Positions 34,564 through 42,804 of a DNA stretch of 55,505 bases are shown here, in pieces. This DNA comes from Phycisphaerales bacterium (GTDB lineage Bacteria; Planctomycetota; Phycisphaerae; Phycisphaerales; SM1A02): contig JAKVBU010000010.1 in the NCBI GenBank assembly GCA_022446885.1, positions 101,362-156,866 of the forward strand, given 5' to 3'. Position 1 is the first letter of the stretch. Each line of letters opens with the position of its first letter. The translations under genes and the position numbers were made by a program. The notes under the pieces were generated by a model. It was not told where the DNA came from and searched no databases. It saw only the letters and a program-made list of their open reading frames with translations.

Positions 34564-36098
34564 TGGAGCTCTTCTTCGGCCGCTCTTTGAATGAGGTGGG
34601 AGATGGCGGCAATGTCCGGTGCGGGTGATCGATCTTCGGTGAGTGGGGGCACGATCGAGCGAATGTCTGCATGCAGCAGCTCGAGCGCATCGCCACTGCG
34701 CAGCGGGCGTTGATGGTCAATTGCCTCAGCCATGACCAGTAGCTCCATCGCCACGACATCACGGGTGAGTTCCACTGTTCGGCGAAGGCGGCGGGCGCTG
34801 GTCGCGCCCATCGAGTTGTAGTCTTCGATACCAGCCGATGTGGAGATATTGCCGACGCTTGCCGGGTAGGCCAGTGCCCGCAACTCGTTGCAAACCGCCG
34901 CAGCTGTGTACTGCACGATCATCAGTCCGCTGTGGAGGCCTGGTTGAGGGCTCAGGTAGTGGGGTATGCCCGAGTGCGGGTCGTGGCCGGCGAGGGCCCA
35001 GAAGATGCGTCGCTCGGCGATCCCGGCAAGATGACAGAGGGCCGTGATCGCTGCGTCTGCCGCCAGTGCCAGCGGCATGCCGTGGAAATTGGCCCCGGAG
35101 ACAAGTTCATCCTCGCTCACCACCAGCGGGTTGTCGGTGACGGCGGCCAGTTCGTCAGTGACAATCTTGATGCTCTGATGCAGCGCGTCGTACACCGCAC
35201 CAAGTACTTGGGGGGCGGCTCGCAGGCTGTATGGATCCTGCACCCGTGGATCGTTCTGGGCATGGTCAGGGCCGATGGTGGAGCCGCTCAGGGCCGCTCG
35301 CATGCGAGTTGCAATCAGTTGTTGCCCCGCTTGATTACGCAACTCGTGGATGCGGGCATCCAGTGGACCGGCGCTACCGCGGCATGCGTCTATCGCCATG
35401 GCGGCGGCATCAACCGCTCGGTCCAGCACACCAGATGCATCATGCAGGGCAAGAGCGCAGGTGCCTGCCATCAGATGGGTGCCGTTGAGCAGGGCCAGGC
35501 CTTCCTTGGCCCGCAAGGTGACTGCACTGAGCCCGGCACGCTGCAGCGCTGCAGCGCCGCTCAGGCGTTCTCCTTCAAAGATGGCTTCACCTTCTCCGAG
35601 CAGCACAAGCGCCGCGTGCGCCAAGGGGGCAAGATCTCCCGAGGCGCCGACCGAACCAAGCTCGGGCACGCAAGGCGTCACATTGGCATTGAGCAACGCG
35701 AGAATCGACTCGACCGTCTTGACCGTTACTCCACTGGCCCCTCGACTGAGCGAGGCCGCGAGCACGACGAGCATGGCTCGAACGGCCTCTTCAGGCAGAT
35801 CAGGTCCGACCCCAGCGGCGTGCGACCGAACAAGATTGCGCTGTACCGCCTCGGTGTCTTCAGGTGCGATGCGTTGCTGTGAGAGCGATCCGAAGCCGGT
35901 GTTCACGCCGTAGACGGCCGCTTCACCGGCGGCCACGGCGTCGATAGAAACAGCCGCCTTACTGATTGCCCGGCGGGCTTCATCGCCAAGTTCAAGAGAC
36001 AAATTGCCACGAGCAACCAGCGCAACCTGCCTGCAGGTCAGCGGCTGGCCGTCGATCACGATCACAGAAGCTCGGGCATCGTCACGGGTGGAAGACAA
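34560..36098 (-). CDS. hutH: Histidine ammonia-lyase
   Basis: A 512-residue enzyme, first step of histidine degradation (histidine to urocanate and ammonia). The MIO cofactor forms from Ala152-Ser153-Gly154 within [22 protein letters not shown] (63-70), the active-site loop, and [11 protein letters not shown] also fit. The start is uncertain: the TTG at 36098 has TAGAAT seven bases upstream, whereas GTGs at 36065 and 36059 start just before the conserved IDGQPLT. It heads hutH-hutU-hutI-map. No hutG, hutF or hutC is in the window. Confidence 0.96.
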   Translation of the reverse strand: MSSTRDDARASVIVIDGQPLTCRQVALVARGNLSLELGDEARRAISKAAVSIDAVAAGEAAVYGVNTGFGSLSQQRIAPEDTEAVQRNLVRSHAAGVGPDLPEEAVRAMLVVLAASLSRGASGVTVKTVESILALLNANVTPCVPELGSVGASGDLAPLAHAALVLLGEGEAIFEGERLSGAAALQRAGLSAVTLRAKEGLALLNGTHLMAGTCALALHDASGVLDRAVDAAAMAIDACRGSAGPLDARIHELRNQAGQQLIATRMRAALSGSTIGPDHAQNDPRVQDPYSLRAAPQVLGAVYDALHQSIKIVTDELAAVTDNPLVVSEDELVSGANFHGMPLALAADAAITALCHLAGIAERRIFWALAGHDPHSGIPHYLSPQPGLHSGLMIVQYTAAAVCNELRALAYPASVGNISTSAGIEDYNSMGATSARRLRRTVELTRDVVAMELLVMAEAIDHQRPLRSGDALELLHADIRSIVPPLTEDRSPAPDIAAISHLIQRAAEEELQ

Positions 36099-36105
36099 GA
36101 TGCAG

Positions 36106-36111
36106 ATTCTA
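36106..36111 (-). promoter_or_regulatory. -10 hexamer TAGAAT, leaderless-type, for hutH
   Basis: TAGAAT matches the -10 consensus at five of six positions and lies seven bases before the TTG at 36098. If used, it makes the TTG the first codon of the message and drives the hut operon. Confidence 0.5.
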
Positions 36112-36170
36112 TCGCGTCCATGGGGGTGACGGGCTTGACCTCAAGGGCGAGAACCTGCTCCCATGCGTGA

Positions 36171-37001
36171 ATGCGTGCCGCCATCGACTGGATCGTGATT
36201 ATCGCCGCCGGAGCGCTCGTAGCCGCCATCGCTCGGGTGGCGATCGGGTTTTTTGCAACGGCGCAGGGCGGGCTTGGGCCCACCTTGCTCGATGCCGCTC
36301 ATCCTCTGCCAGCGGCAGTGGCAGTTGCTGCGTTGATCCTCGTCATGTGCACTGTCGCCATCGGGGCGGCTCGGATCGTGTCACCGCTCCTCGCCATGGG
36401 CGCCATCGGGGCTGGGCTTGGCTGGGGCGCACTGGGATTGGAGCCGATGCGTCAAGTGCTGATCGAGGGATCGATCGGCCCCACAGCTGTGGATGGCGTG
36501 CTCTGGACGATAGTGGTGCTCGCCTTGTCCTGGGTCCTCCTGCGCTCGCTCGATCGCGTCGAACCGCCCGCAGGTGGCACGCACCCCGATCCACTTGCCA
36601 GCTCGGATGCACTCCGCGCGGCACTGGTTGGGGCCATCGCCGGGTTGCTTGCCGTTTCGCTGATCGCACAGAGCGACCTTCGGCAGCAAACAGCAGTTGC
36701 CGCCGTGGTGGGCGGTCTGGCGTGCGGCTTTGCCGGCCGGCTTGCATCGCCCCATGTTCGACCGGTGCTGGTGCCCCCGGCATTGGTACTTGCCGGCACC
36801 CTGGCAGCTTGGATTGGGTCAATGATGATGGACCCGCAAGTTGAAGCTGCGGTTGTCTCGGGAGATGTCCCTCGTGTGCTCTTGCTACTGCCAATTGACT
36901 GGGTTGCGGGTGCGCTCTTGGGCGTACCGATGGGATTCGCTGCTGCCCAAGGCTTTCTCAAGCATGATGACGATGTGGGCACGGGGGCAGTTGGCGCATG
37001 A
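36171..37001 (+). CDS. Multi-spanning membrane protein of unknown function
   Basis: A 276-residue hydrophobic protein with about seven predicted membrane segments (for example IVIIAAGALVAAIARVAIG near the N-terminus and ALVGAIAGLLAVSLIA in the middle) and short charged loops. The C-terminal tail FLKHDDDVGTGAVGA is cytoplasmic or periplasmic. No family motif is recognised. It is divergent from hutH by 72 bases and its stop overlaps the next membrane gene as ATGA, so the pair likely works together. No leaderless hexamer or clear ribosome binding site is seen at this ATG. Confidence 0.65.
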   Translation: MRAAIDWIVIIAAGALVAAIARVAIGFFATAQGGLGPTLLDAAHPLPAAVAVAALILVMCTVAIGAARIVSPLLAMGAIGAGLGWGALGLEPMRQVLIEGSIGPTAVDGVLWTIVVLALSWVLLRSLDRVEPPAGGTHPDPLASSDALRAALVGAIAGLLAVSLIAQSDLRQQTAVAAVVGGLACGFAGRLASPHVRPVLVPPALVLAGTLAAWIGSMMMDPQVEAAVVSGDVPRVLLLLPIDWVAGALLGVPMGFAAAQGFLKHDDDVGTGAVGA

Positions 37002-37564
37002 GCACACGAGGTGGCAACTGCTGCTGTTGGCCGCTGGTGATGGGCACGCTGCTCATCACGCTTGGGGGGGTCAATGTGCTCTTCGGAGTGGCTTCCACGC
37101 TGGCCGCAATCGAAGTTGCCGACATAGCAGGCCAAGTGAATGACAATTCCGATGCCATCGACATCGGCCGCACCTTTCGCAAGATCACTGGGGGTCTGCT
37201 GAGCTTGGGAGACTCGGGCATGGGGGCCCAGGCCCAGGAGTTGCTCAAGGAACTTCCCTCACCGGGGCTCGCGGGTTTGCTGGGCGTGCTGCGAACCGGC
37301 ATGGCCCTCCTTGCGATTGGGCTGGGCGCAGCAATGTGCGCTCGCTGGCGGCGGGTGCTGGGGCCATTGCAAGTGTGGTCCCTTGGAGCCACCGCATTGG
37401 GTGTGGTGGGCATGTGGGCCATCGGGCTGCCCACTGCAAACCTGGTCGGTGGTCTAGGTGGGTGGGTGGTCTTGTGCCTCGATGTGGCCCTGCACATCGC
37501 CTGGCCGATCGTCGTGTTCACCACGATCCGCGCTGCTCGCCGCTGTGGTCACTCGCTGTCCTGA
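36998..37564 (+). CDS. Second membrane protein of unknown function, coupled to the first
   Basis: A 188-residue protein with three to four membrane helices: PLVMGTLLITLGGVNVLFGV (about 12-31), a soluble stretch (about 35-90), then LLGVLRTGMALLAIGLGAAM and two more. A CCCWP cysteine cluster lies just before the first helix. No known family is recognised. It begins at an ATG overlapping the previous stop. Its last 20 bases overlap a tiny zinc-knuckle-like ORF in another frame. Confidence 0.62.
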   Translation: MSTRGGNCCCWPLVMGTLLITLGGVNVLFGVASTLAAIEVADIAGQVNDNSDAIDIGRTFRKITGGLLSLGDSGMGAQAQELLKELPSPGLAGLLGVLRTGMALLAIGLGAAMCARWRRVLGPLQVWSLGATALGVVGMWAIGLPTANLVGGLGGWVVLCLDVALHIAWPIVVFTTIRAARRCGHSLS

Positions 37565-37685
37565 GTGCGGTTTCCAGGTGGATGGCAAAACTGCAGACAG
37601 CCCATGGCAGTTGTTCTTGACGTGCCTCTCATTGCGTGGACAGATCACGCCAGATTGGGCTTCTGAATTCAGCGATAAGGTGTAA
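37545..37685 (+). CDS. Tiny ORF with a CPECGF knuckle (doubtful)
   Basis: A 46-codon frame from the GTG at 37545 to the TAA at 37683-37685 reads VVTRCPECGFQVDG and ends in DWASEFSDKV. CPECG knuckles of this kind are common in planctomycete proteins, often as the end of a larger domain. It overlaps the end of the preceding membrane gene by 20 bases in another frame, so it could be a remnant tail joined by an old frameshift. A single CxxC cannot bind zinc alone. Confidence 0.3.
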   Translation: MVTRCPECGFQVDGKTADSPWQLFLTCLSLRGQITPDWASEFSDKV

Positions 37686-37689
37686 TCTC

Positions 37690-37839
37690 ATGAGCATGCG
37701 ATCTTCTGGAACCAACTGGCGGCTTGCTGTGTGTGTCTCTTGGGTGGCGTTTCCGGCAGTGGCCCATGATCACACGCCATGGTGGGCTGAGGCTGCGGTG
37801 GAAGATCTGCTTCTGCTGCTGGGCGCCTTCAGCGGTTGA
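37690..37839 (+). CDS. Short secreted peptide: signal sequence plus dockerin-like end (doubtful)
   Basis: A 49-residue frame. Residues 1-25 look like a signal peptide (a basic Arg-containing start, then LAVCVSWVAFPAVA). The remainder, HDHTPWWAEAAVEDLLLLLGAFSG, has an end like the second helix of the dockerin-like modules common in Phycisphaerales (compare VADILGIIAAFG in the secreted protein at 49149). TAAGGT lies eight bases before the ATG. Either a real small secreted peptide or a deletion remnant of a larger secreted protein. The end overlaps convergent mtnA by 11 bases. Confidence 0.35.
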   Translation: MSMRSSGTNWRLAVCVSWVAFPAVAHDHTPWWAEAAVEDLLLLLGAFSG

Positions 37840-38884
37840 GGACACGTGCGATGGCGGTCCGCTTGGTCTCGCAGGGGCCGTGCTCGGTCAGCAGTGTGTT
37901 GACCAATGCTGCAGGTGTCACGTCGAAAGCGGGTGAGTAGACATCGCTGCCCGGGTTGGTCAGGGTTGTCGAGTGCCCTTGGCCATCCACCGCATGCGTG
38001 ACTTCCATTGCACTTCGGTGCTCGATGGGAATGTCGTTTCCACTGGACACGTTGGGGTCGATACTGGAGGTTGGTGCGGCGACCCAGAAGGGCACCCCGG
38101 CAGCCTGCGCCCCAAGCGCCAGCGCATAGGTGCCAATCTTGTTGCAGACATCTCCGTTGGCGGCCGTTCGATCGGTGCCGGCGATCACGAGGTCTATGTC
38201 ATCATCGCGGAGCACACTGGCCGCGGCCGAGTCCACGATGATCCGATGCTCGATGCCCTCTTGCTCCAATTCCCAGGCTGTGAGCAACGCCCCTTGTCGC
38301 CGAGGGCGGGTTTCAAGGCAGGTCACCCGGACCTCGACGCCGGCATCTCGGGCGGCGTAGATGGTGGCGGTTGCGGTGCCACGGTCAACCGTCGCCAGCC
38401 AGCCCGCGTTGCAGATGGTCATGATGTGCAAGGGGCGATGTGTGGGGATCAGGCCATTGCGCAGCCCATCCAGCCCATGCCTGCCGATGGCCGTATTGCA
38501 GGCCACATCCTCGTCGCAGATGGCCTGGGCCATGGCGCGAGCAGCCTGAGGCCGATCATCAAGGGAAAGGCGATCAAGTGCCTCGACCATCCGGTCGACC
38601 GCCCAGGCCAGATTCACCGCCGTAGGACGCGAGTTCTTGAGCAACTCGGCAGGCGCATTGAGGTCGCTCGGGTCGCTCGCCATCGCCAAGGCCATGCCCC
38701 ATGCCGCCGTGGCGCCGATCAGCGGAGCGCCCCTCACCTGCATGTTGGCGATGGCTTGGGCTGCCTCAGTACAGGCGTGGAGTGAGGCAATCTCGACGGC
38801 AAAGGGCAGCCGCGTCTGGTCGATGATGCACACCTTGGGGCCTTCGCTCCAGATCGCCCGCATCGGTTTGCCATGGACAAGCAT
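37829..38884 (-). CDS. mtnA: Methylthioribose-1-phosphate isomerase
   Basis: A 351-residue enzyme of the eIF2B-related fold that isomerises methylthioribose-1-phosphate to the ribulose form in methionine salvage. Signature blocks: MQVRGAPLIGATAAWG, TICNAGWLAT (catalytic Cys), LETRPRRQGALLTAWEL and VIAGTDRTAANGDVCNKIGTY (catalytic Asp). Both active-site residues are kept, so it is not one of the homologues acting on other pentoses by motif loss. TAGACT lies six bases before the ATG at 38884, supporting that start over the ATG at 38863. No other mtn gene is nearby. Confidence 0.93.
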   Translation of the reverse strand: MLVHGKPMRAIWSEGPKVCIIDQTRLPFAVEIASLHACTEAAQAIANMQVRGAPLIGATAAWGMALAMASDPSDLNAPAELLKNSRPTAVNLAWAVDRMVEALDRLSLDDRPQAARAMAQAICDEDVACNTAIGRHGLDGLRNGLIPTHRPLHIMTICNAGWLATVDRGTATATIYAARDAGVEVRVTCLETRPRRQGALLTAWELEQEGIEHRIIVDSAAASVLRDDDIDLVIAGTDRTAANGDVCNKIGTYALALGAQAAGVPFWVAAPTSSIDPNVSSGNDIPIEHRSAMEVTHAVDGQGHSTTLTNPGSDVYSPAFDVTPAALVNTLLTEHGPCETKRTAIARVLNR

Positions 38885-38890
38885 CAGGGC

Positions 38891-38896
38891 AGTCTA
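38891..38896 (-). promoter_or_regulatory. -10 hexamer TAGACT, leaderless-type, for mtnA
   Basis: TAGACT lies six bases before the ATG at 38884, in the 67-base gap shared with the divergent PfkB gene. Confidence 0.45.
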
Positions 38897-38936
38897 GAGC
38901 GACGTGGGGTAGCCACCTCGAGGTTCTCCACGGCGG

Positions 38937-38942
38937 TACCAT
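38937..38942 (+). promoter_or_regulatory. -10 hexamer TACCAT for the PfkB kinase
   Basis: TACCAT lies nine bases before the ATG at 38952, allowing at most a leader of about two bases. Confidence 0.4.
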
Positions 38943-38951
38943 TCCCACCCC

Positions 38952-39866
38952 ATGTCACTCATCGTCACCGGAACAATTGGCATCGACACCATTGAAACAC
39001 CTGTGGACCGCGCCGAGCGTGTGCCCGGAGGCTCATGTGCATACTTCGCTGCAGCCGCTTCGCACTTCACGTCCACCCGGCTGGTCGCAGCTGTCGGGGG
39101 AGACTGGCCCGAGGATCATCGCAAGGTGCTGCAGTCCTTTGAGGGCATCGATCTTCGGGGTCTGGACGAACGCCCCGAGGGAACGACCTTTGCATGGGGC
39201 GGTAAGTATCTCGACGACATGAATCAGCGGGAGACGCTCTTCACCGAGTTGGGTGTGGTTGAAGATGTTCCACCCACCGTACCCGGCGCATTTGCAGACA
39301 GCCGTTACGTGTTTCTCGCCAATACCCACCCGGCAGTGCAGGCCCAATTGCTCGCCCAACTGCCACAGCGGGTTCTGGCCGTCGCCGACACGATGGACCT
39401 CTGGATCAACATCGCCAACGACGATCTTCGGACGCTGCTCAAGCAACTCGACGGCGTGGTGCTCAATGATGCAGAGGCGATGCAGTTCACCGGCGCCCGC
39501 AACGCCATCTCGGCGGCCCAGGACATGCTCGAGATGGGACTCACCTTCGTCGTGGTGAAGAAGGGGGAGCACGGCTGCGTGCTCGTGCATCGCGAAGGCA
39601 TCGGCGCTCTGCCGGCCTACCCGGTAGCCGCGGATCAGGTCATCGATCCAACAGGCGCTGGCGACACGTTCGCCGGTGGCATGATGGGGTGGCTGGCGTC
39701 CACCGACGACACCTCTCTGGCGAATCTCCGTCGTTCACTGGCGTGGGGAACGGTCACGGCCTCGTTCACGCTTGAAGCCTTTGGCCTAGAGGGGCAGCGC
39801 CAGGCAGACCGCAGCGCAATCGATGCCAGAATGAAGGCCCTTTGCCAGATCGTCGGGCTCAGCTGA
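38952..39866 (+). CDS. PfkB-family carbohydrate/nucleoside kinase
   Basis: A 304-residue ribokinase-fold kinase. It has the GGSCAYFAAAASHF version of the N-terminal glycine motif and the C-terminal DPTGAGDTFAGGMMG with the catalytic Asp. The VVKKGEHG strand precedes it. The substrate is not recognisable. Lying back to back with mtnA, a nucleoside, methylthioribose-related or other pentose substrate is possible, but that is context only. Its end overlaps the end of convergent murQ by eight bases. Confidence 0.85.
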   Translation: MSLIVTGTIGIDTIETPVDRAERVPGGSCAYFAAAASHFTSTRLVAAVGGDWPEDHRKVLQSFEGIDLRGLDERPEGTTFAWGGKYLDDMNQRETLFTELGVVEDVPPTVPGAFADSRYVFLANTHPAVQAQLLAQLPQRVLAVADTMDLWINIANDDLRTLLKQLDGVVLNDAEAMQFTGARNAISAAQDMLEMGLTFVVVKKGEHGCVLVHREGIGALPAYPVAADQVIDPTGAGDTFAGGMMGWLASTDDTSLANLRRSLAWGTVTASFTLEAFGLEGQRQADRSAIDARMKALCQIVGLS

Positions 39867-40782
39867 TCAGGGCCCGCAAACGTCCGCCAACCTCACCAAG
39901 TCGCGTGCGGGCATCTGCGGGTGACAGGCCCGTGTGAGTGCAGGCGATCGCCGTTTTGAGTTCACCATCGGCCTCGAGGATCGCTCTGGCGGCGGCGGCC
40001 CGATCAAGATCGGGGGCGAAGATCTGCAGCATGCGAATGGCTCGGTCCAGCAGTTTGTCGTTGGTGGCGCGGAGATTGACCATGAGGTCGCCGTGCACAG
40101 CGCCTCGATGCACGAAGAGCGCCGTCGAAATGGCGTTGAGCGCAGCCTTTGTCGCGGCGGCAGCCGCGAGTCGAGTCGAGCCGCGAACCACCTCCGCCCC
40201 GGTGTCCAACTCAATCAGATGATCGCAACCAGGAGGGGGATCGCGTCGGGCGCAGGTGAGTAGGCCAGTGCAGGCCCCCCGAGCATGAGCGGCTTTGATC
40301 CCACCAAGCACCCAAGGCGTCGTGCCGCCTGCGGCAATGCCCAGGACTGCATCAATGGAGTTGACCTCAAGTCGCTCGAGTTCTGCCATCGCTCCCTTGG
40401 CGTCGTCTTCTGTCGCCTCAGATGAGACTCGAAGCGCCCGGTCGCCACCGGCAATCAGGCCCACCACGGCGTCTCTCTCGCTGCCGAACGTTGGGGGGCA
40501 CTCGGAAGCGTCCAACACGCCAAGGCGGCCGCTGGTGCCGGCGCCCAGATAGATCAGCCTGCCTCCACGCTCGATCAACTCGTCGATGAAGGCGCCGATG
40601 GCCCCGGCAGCAGCAGCGACCTGTCCGATCGCCTGCTGCTGAGCCTGGGCGATCCGAGCGACAATTGCACTGGACTGACACAGGTCCAGCGGTGGATCGC
40701 CGGCGGTCTGTTCGGTGCTGATGTGGCTGCGATCAGGGGGCAGGGGTGGGCACGGTTCAGTCACCCTCCTTGCATCGGTCAT
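39859..40782 (-). CDS. murQ: N-acetylmuramic acid 6-phosphate etherase
   Basis: A 307-residue SIS-domain enzyme cleaving the lactyl ether of MurNAc-6-phosphate to give GlcNAc-6-phosphate in peptidoglycan recycling. The substrate loop is YLGAGTSGRLGVLDASECPPTFG, followed by RVSSEATEDD with a catalytic Glu and the C-terminal LMVNLRATNDKL block. All are standard. The ATG at 40782 is preferred to 40833, whose extension is hydrophobic and unlike the family. With murE/murF/mraY elsewhere in the window, it shows both synthesis and recycling of cell wall. No anmK or murP is adjacent. Confidence 0.94.
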   Translation of the reverse strand: MTDARRVTEPCPPLPPDRSHISTEQTAGDPPLDLCQSSAIVARIAQAQQQAIGQVAAAAGAIGAFIDELIERGGRLIYLGAGTSGRLGVLDASECPPTFGSERDAVVGLIAGGDRALRVSSEATEDDAKGAMAELERLEVNSIDAVLGIAAGGTTPWVLGGIKAAHARGACTGLLTCARRDPPPGCDHLIELDTGAEVVRGSTRLAAAAATKAALNAISTALFVHRGAVHGDLMVNLRATNDKLLDRAIRMLQIFAPDLDRAAAARAILEADGELKTAIACTHTGLSPADARTRLGEVGGRLRALIS

Positions 40783-40810
40783 CAACGGTCCGGCCTGCCA
40801 CAGAGGGGCG

Positions 40811-40849
40811 AAAAACAACGGGAGGGCCAGCACGTGCTGGCCCTCCCGT
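40811..40849 (-). terminator. Strong intrinsic terminator of the HU gene
   Basis: A perfect 32-base palindrome (40818-40849, arms ACGGGAGGGCCAGCAC and its complement) lies 32 bases after the HU stop. On the minus strand it is followed by TGTTTTTCG. This is the clearest intrinsic terminator in the window. Confidence 0.9.
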
Positions 40850-40881
40850 GAGCATTCATGCTTGGGGAAAGGTCGACTGCG

Positions 40882-41232
40882 TCAGACCATTTCCTTGAGG
40901 TTCTTGAGCGCCGTGAACTTCACGACGGTCTTGGCCGGCTTGGCCTTGAACCACTGCATCTCACCCGTGAAGGGGTTCTTGCCGTAGCGCTTCTTGACGG
41001 CGGGCTTCTTGTGGGTACGGATCTTCATGAGACCCGGGACGGTGAAGGCGCCGGGGCCGCGCCGACCAAGGTCCTTCTTGATCATGCCCTGCATGCAATC
41101 AAAGACGCTGGCAACTTCCTTGCGGGTCAAGCCGGTGTCGTCGGCAATGTTGCCGAAGATCTGCGTCTTGGTGCGGGCCTTGACTGCGGTCTTCTTGGCA
41201 GTTTTCTTCTTGGTGGTCTTCTTCTTGGCCAT
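40882..41232 (-). CDS. HU-family DNA-binding protein with lysine-rich N-terminal tail
   Basis: A 116-residue nucleoid protein. Residues 2-22 are almost only Lys, Thr and Ala in KKT/AKK repeats, like the tail of histone H1. The HU/IHF fold follows: helices from QIFGNIADDTGLTRKEVASV, then the beta arm with KRYGKNPFTGEM and the closing FTALKNLKEMV. Typical HU is about 90 residues, so the tail is an addition. The leader contains AGAAGGG before the ATG. A strong terminator follows, so this is a monocistronic, probably highly expressed gene. Confidence 0.93.
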   Translation of the reverse strand: MAKKKTTKKKTAKKTAVKARTKTQIFGNIADDTGLTRKEVASVFDCMQGMIKKDLGRRGPGAFTVPGLMKIRTHKKPAVKKRYGKNPFTGEMQWFKAKPAKTVVKFTALKNLKEMV

Positions 41233-41289
41233 TGTTCGAATCCCTTCTTCTGAACAACTACTGACCTGAGGTCATCAGCGGTTCTTGGT

Positions 41290-41304
41290 GTCGGTTCCAC
41301 CGAC
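41290..41304 (-). promoter_or_regulatory. Hairpin in the HU leader
   Basis: GTCGGT pairs with ACCGAC around a three-base GGA loop on the transcribed strand, about 60-70 bases before the HU start. It could affect HU expression; nothing in sequence proves it. Confidence 0.3.
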
Positions 41305-41349
41305 TGTTGAACCAGTAAAAACATCGGGCTCCTTCACCCGACGGCGGGC

Positions 41350-41378
41350 ACGATAGACGTTTGATTGCCACCGAGCAA
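41350..41378 (-). promoter_or_regulatory. Candidate HU promoter (TTGCTC-17-TATCGT)
   Basis: In the 222-base non-coding stretch upstream of HU, TTGCTC (41373-41378) and TATCGT (41350-41355) are 17 bases apart. They would give a leader of about 110 bases containing a hairpin and a ribosome binding site. Nothing else recognisable lies in 41233-41454. Confidence 0.45.
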
Positions 41379-41454
41379 CACGTCCGGCACTGTTTTTGCA
41401 GGGTTTTTGTTGTTGCTCGAGCTGGAAACAACTGCCCACAAGGCCCCAAATCAG

Positions 41455-42768
41455 TCAGACAGTGGCAGCGTCGGGCATCTTGACGCCAGCCAGTTCATGA
41501 AGAATTGACCAGATCAAGTCGATCCATATGGCGGCCGTTGCATTCGACATCAGCGGTTCAGTCCAGGTGATGTTGATGCGCATGCGGCCTTTGTGGGTGT
41601 AGGGCACCACCAACAAAGGCAGCCCGCCAAAGTGCACGGCAGCCGTCATATCGATGCTGTCACAGATCAACGGCGGGTGATCGCCGCTGAAGGGCAACAC
41701 TCCGACGTTGCTGATGCAACTGCCGTGCCTGTAGTGGGTTCCGTTGGATGCCCACTCGCCGCTGCTGCCGGTGATGTCCTCCGGCATGAAGTCGACGGGC
41801 GGCATTCCGGCCTCGCCCAGGAACGGATCGAGGTTCTCCCGAAACTCACGTGCCACGGTCCATGGGTCAATGTTGGGGCTGACGTCCTGCAGCGGAATCC
41901 CCGTGCAATTCACACCCATCTGGAGTTCATCTGGGTCGGGCACGGCGGCGAACCAGCGTCGAAGATCGAAGGGCACCAGCACATCCGTCGTGATTGATGT
42001 GCCCGCGTGGCGGGCTTGTGCTGCTGCCAGAGCTGCAGCGAAGGCGCCCAGCACGGTAGTTTTTTCTCGCCGGCAGGCTTCCAGCAGCGCCTGCGATGCA
42101 GTTCCAGACATGGATCGAAATGCCACGCGTGGTCGTCGAGAAGCGATCGATGCCTCGCGGTCAAGCGGCCAGGGAGTGAGTTCTACCTCACCGGCGGCCT
42201 CCATCTGAGCCACCCAGGTCTCGCGAGGCATGAGGGGTCGAACCCGCTGCTCAGCTGGAAGTTCCAGGGCGAGGCTCGGCCGTTCCTCTGTTTCGGCTCG
42301 AAGGAGGGCGGCGGCTTCGCGAACCCACTGGTTCAGCAAACTGGCCATGGACCGACCGTCGGCGATGGCATGGTGGACCTTCAGTGCCAGCCGCCATGAA
42401 TCTCCGTCGGCACCCGAGAGCAGGCGACCTTCCCAGAGACGATGCTGGTCCGGCAGGGGGTCGTGGAGCATCTGTTCCCAGACCTGCGTACATCCTGAAG
42501 GGGGATCCAGTTACCCCAGCAGAGGAATGTCTTCAAATCGGACGTCCTCAATGAAGTCTGGTACATCTTCCGCTGCGCTGAATCGGCATCGGAGAATCTG
42601 ATGGCGTTGAAAGAGTCGCCGTGCTGCCTCAACGGCAGTCTGTTCGTCCAGTGGCCCTCGGCCGGCGGCCATGATGACCATGGTGCCGCCGCCCATGTAT
42701 CGACGAGAACTCAGGGCCGTCGTTGCTTCCCAAAACCCCAGCGGCCTGATGGTCTTCTCAGTGGGCAT
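41455..42768 (-). pseudogene. Condensation-type (HxxxD) acyltransferase interrupted by an in-frame TAA
   Basis: A single frame of 437 sense codons plus one internal stop. Codons from the ATG at 42768 encode the start of a CoA-dependent acyltransferase/condensation domain (LGFWEATTALSSRRYMGG, then LFQRHQILRCRF). They hit TAA at 42511-42513 and continue in the same frame with QMLHDPLPDQH and the catalytic HHAIADGRS, then GSCISNVGVLPFSG near the end. The spacing across the stop is what the family expects, so one gene has been broken by a point change, a read error, or is read through. A second start at 42471 would give only the C-terminal 338 residues. WS/DGAT or PapA5-like activity is possible. 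Confidence 0.72.
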
Positions 42769-42776
42769 CGCGCGGC

Positions 42777-42782
42777 ACCGTA
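42777..42782 (-). promoter_or_regulatory. -10 hexamer TACGGT for the acyltransferase
   Basis: TACGGT lies eight bases before the ATG at 42768, supporting that start over the ATG at 42795. It sits inside the gap shared with the PAS gene. Confidence 0.4.
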
Positions 42783-42804
42783 TCAGGCGGCGCATACTGT
42801 TGAC

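Noticed and set aside
33733-35882. Two long plus-strand frames (33733-34590 and 34932-35882)
   Set aside because: Both are antisense shadows of hutU and hutH, which match their families along the full length.
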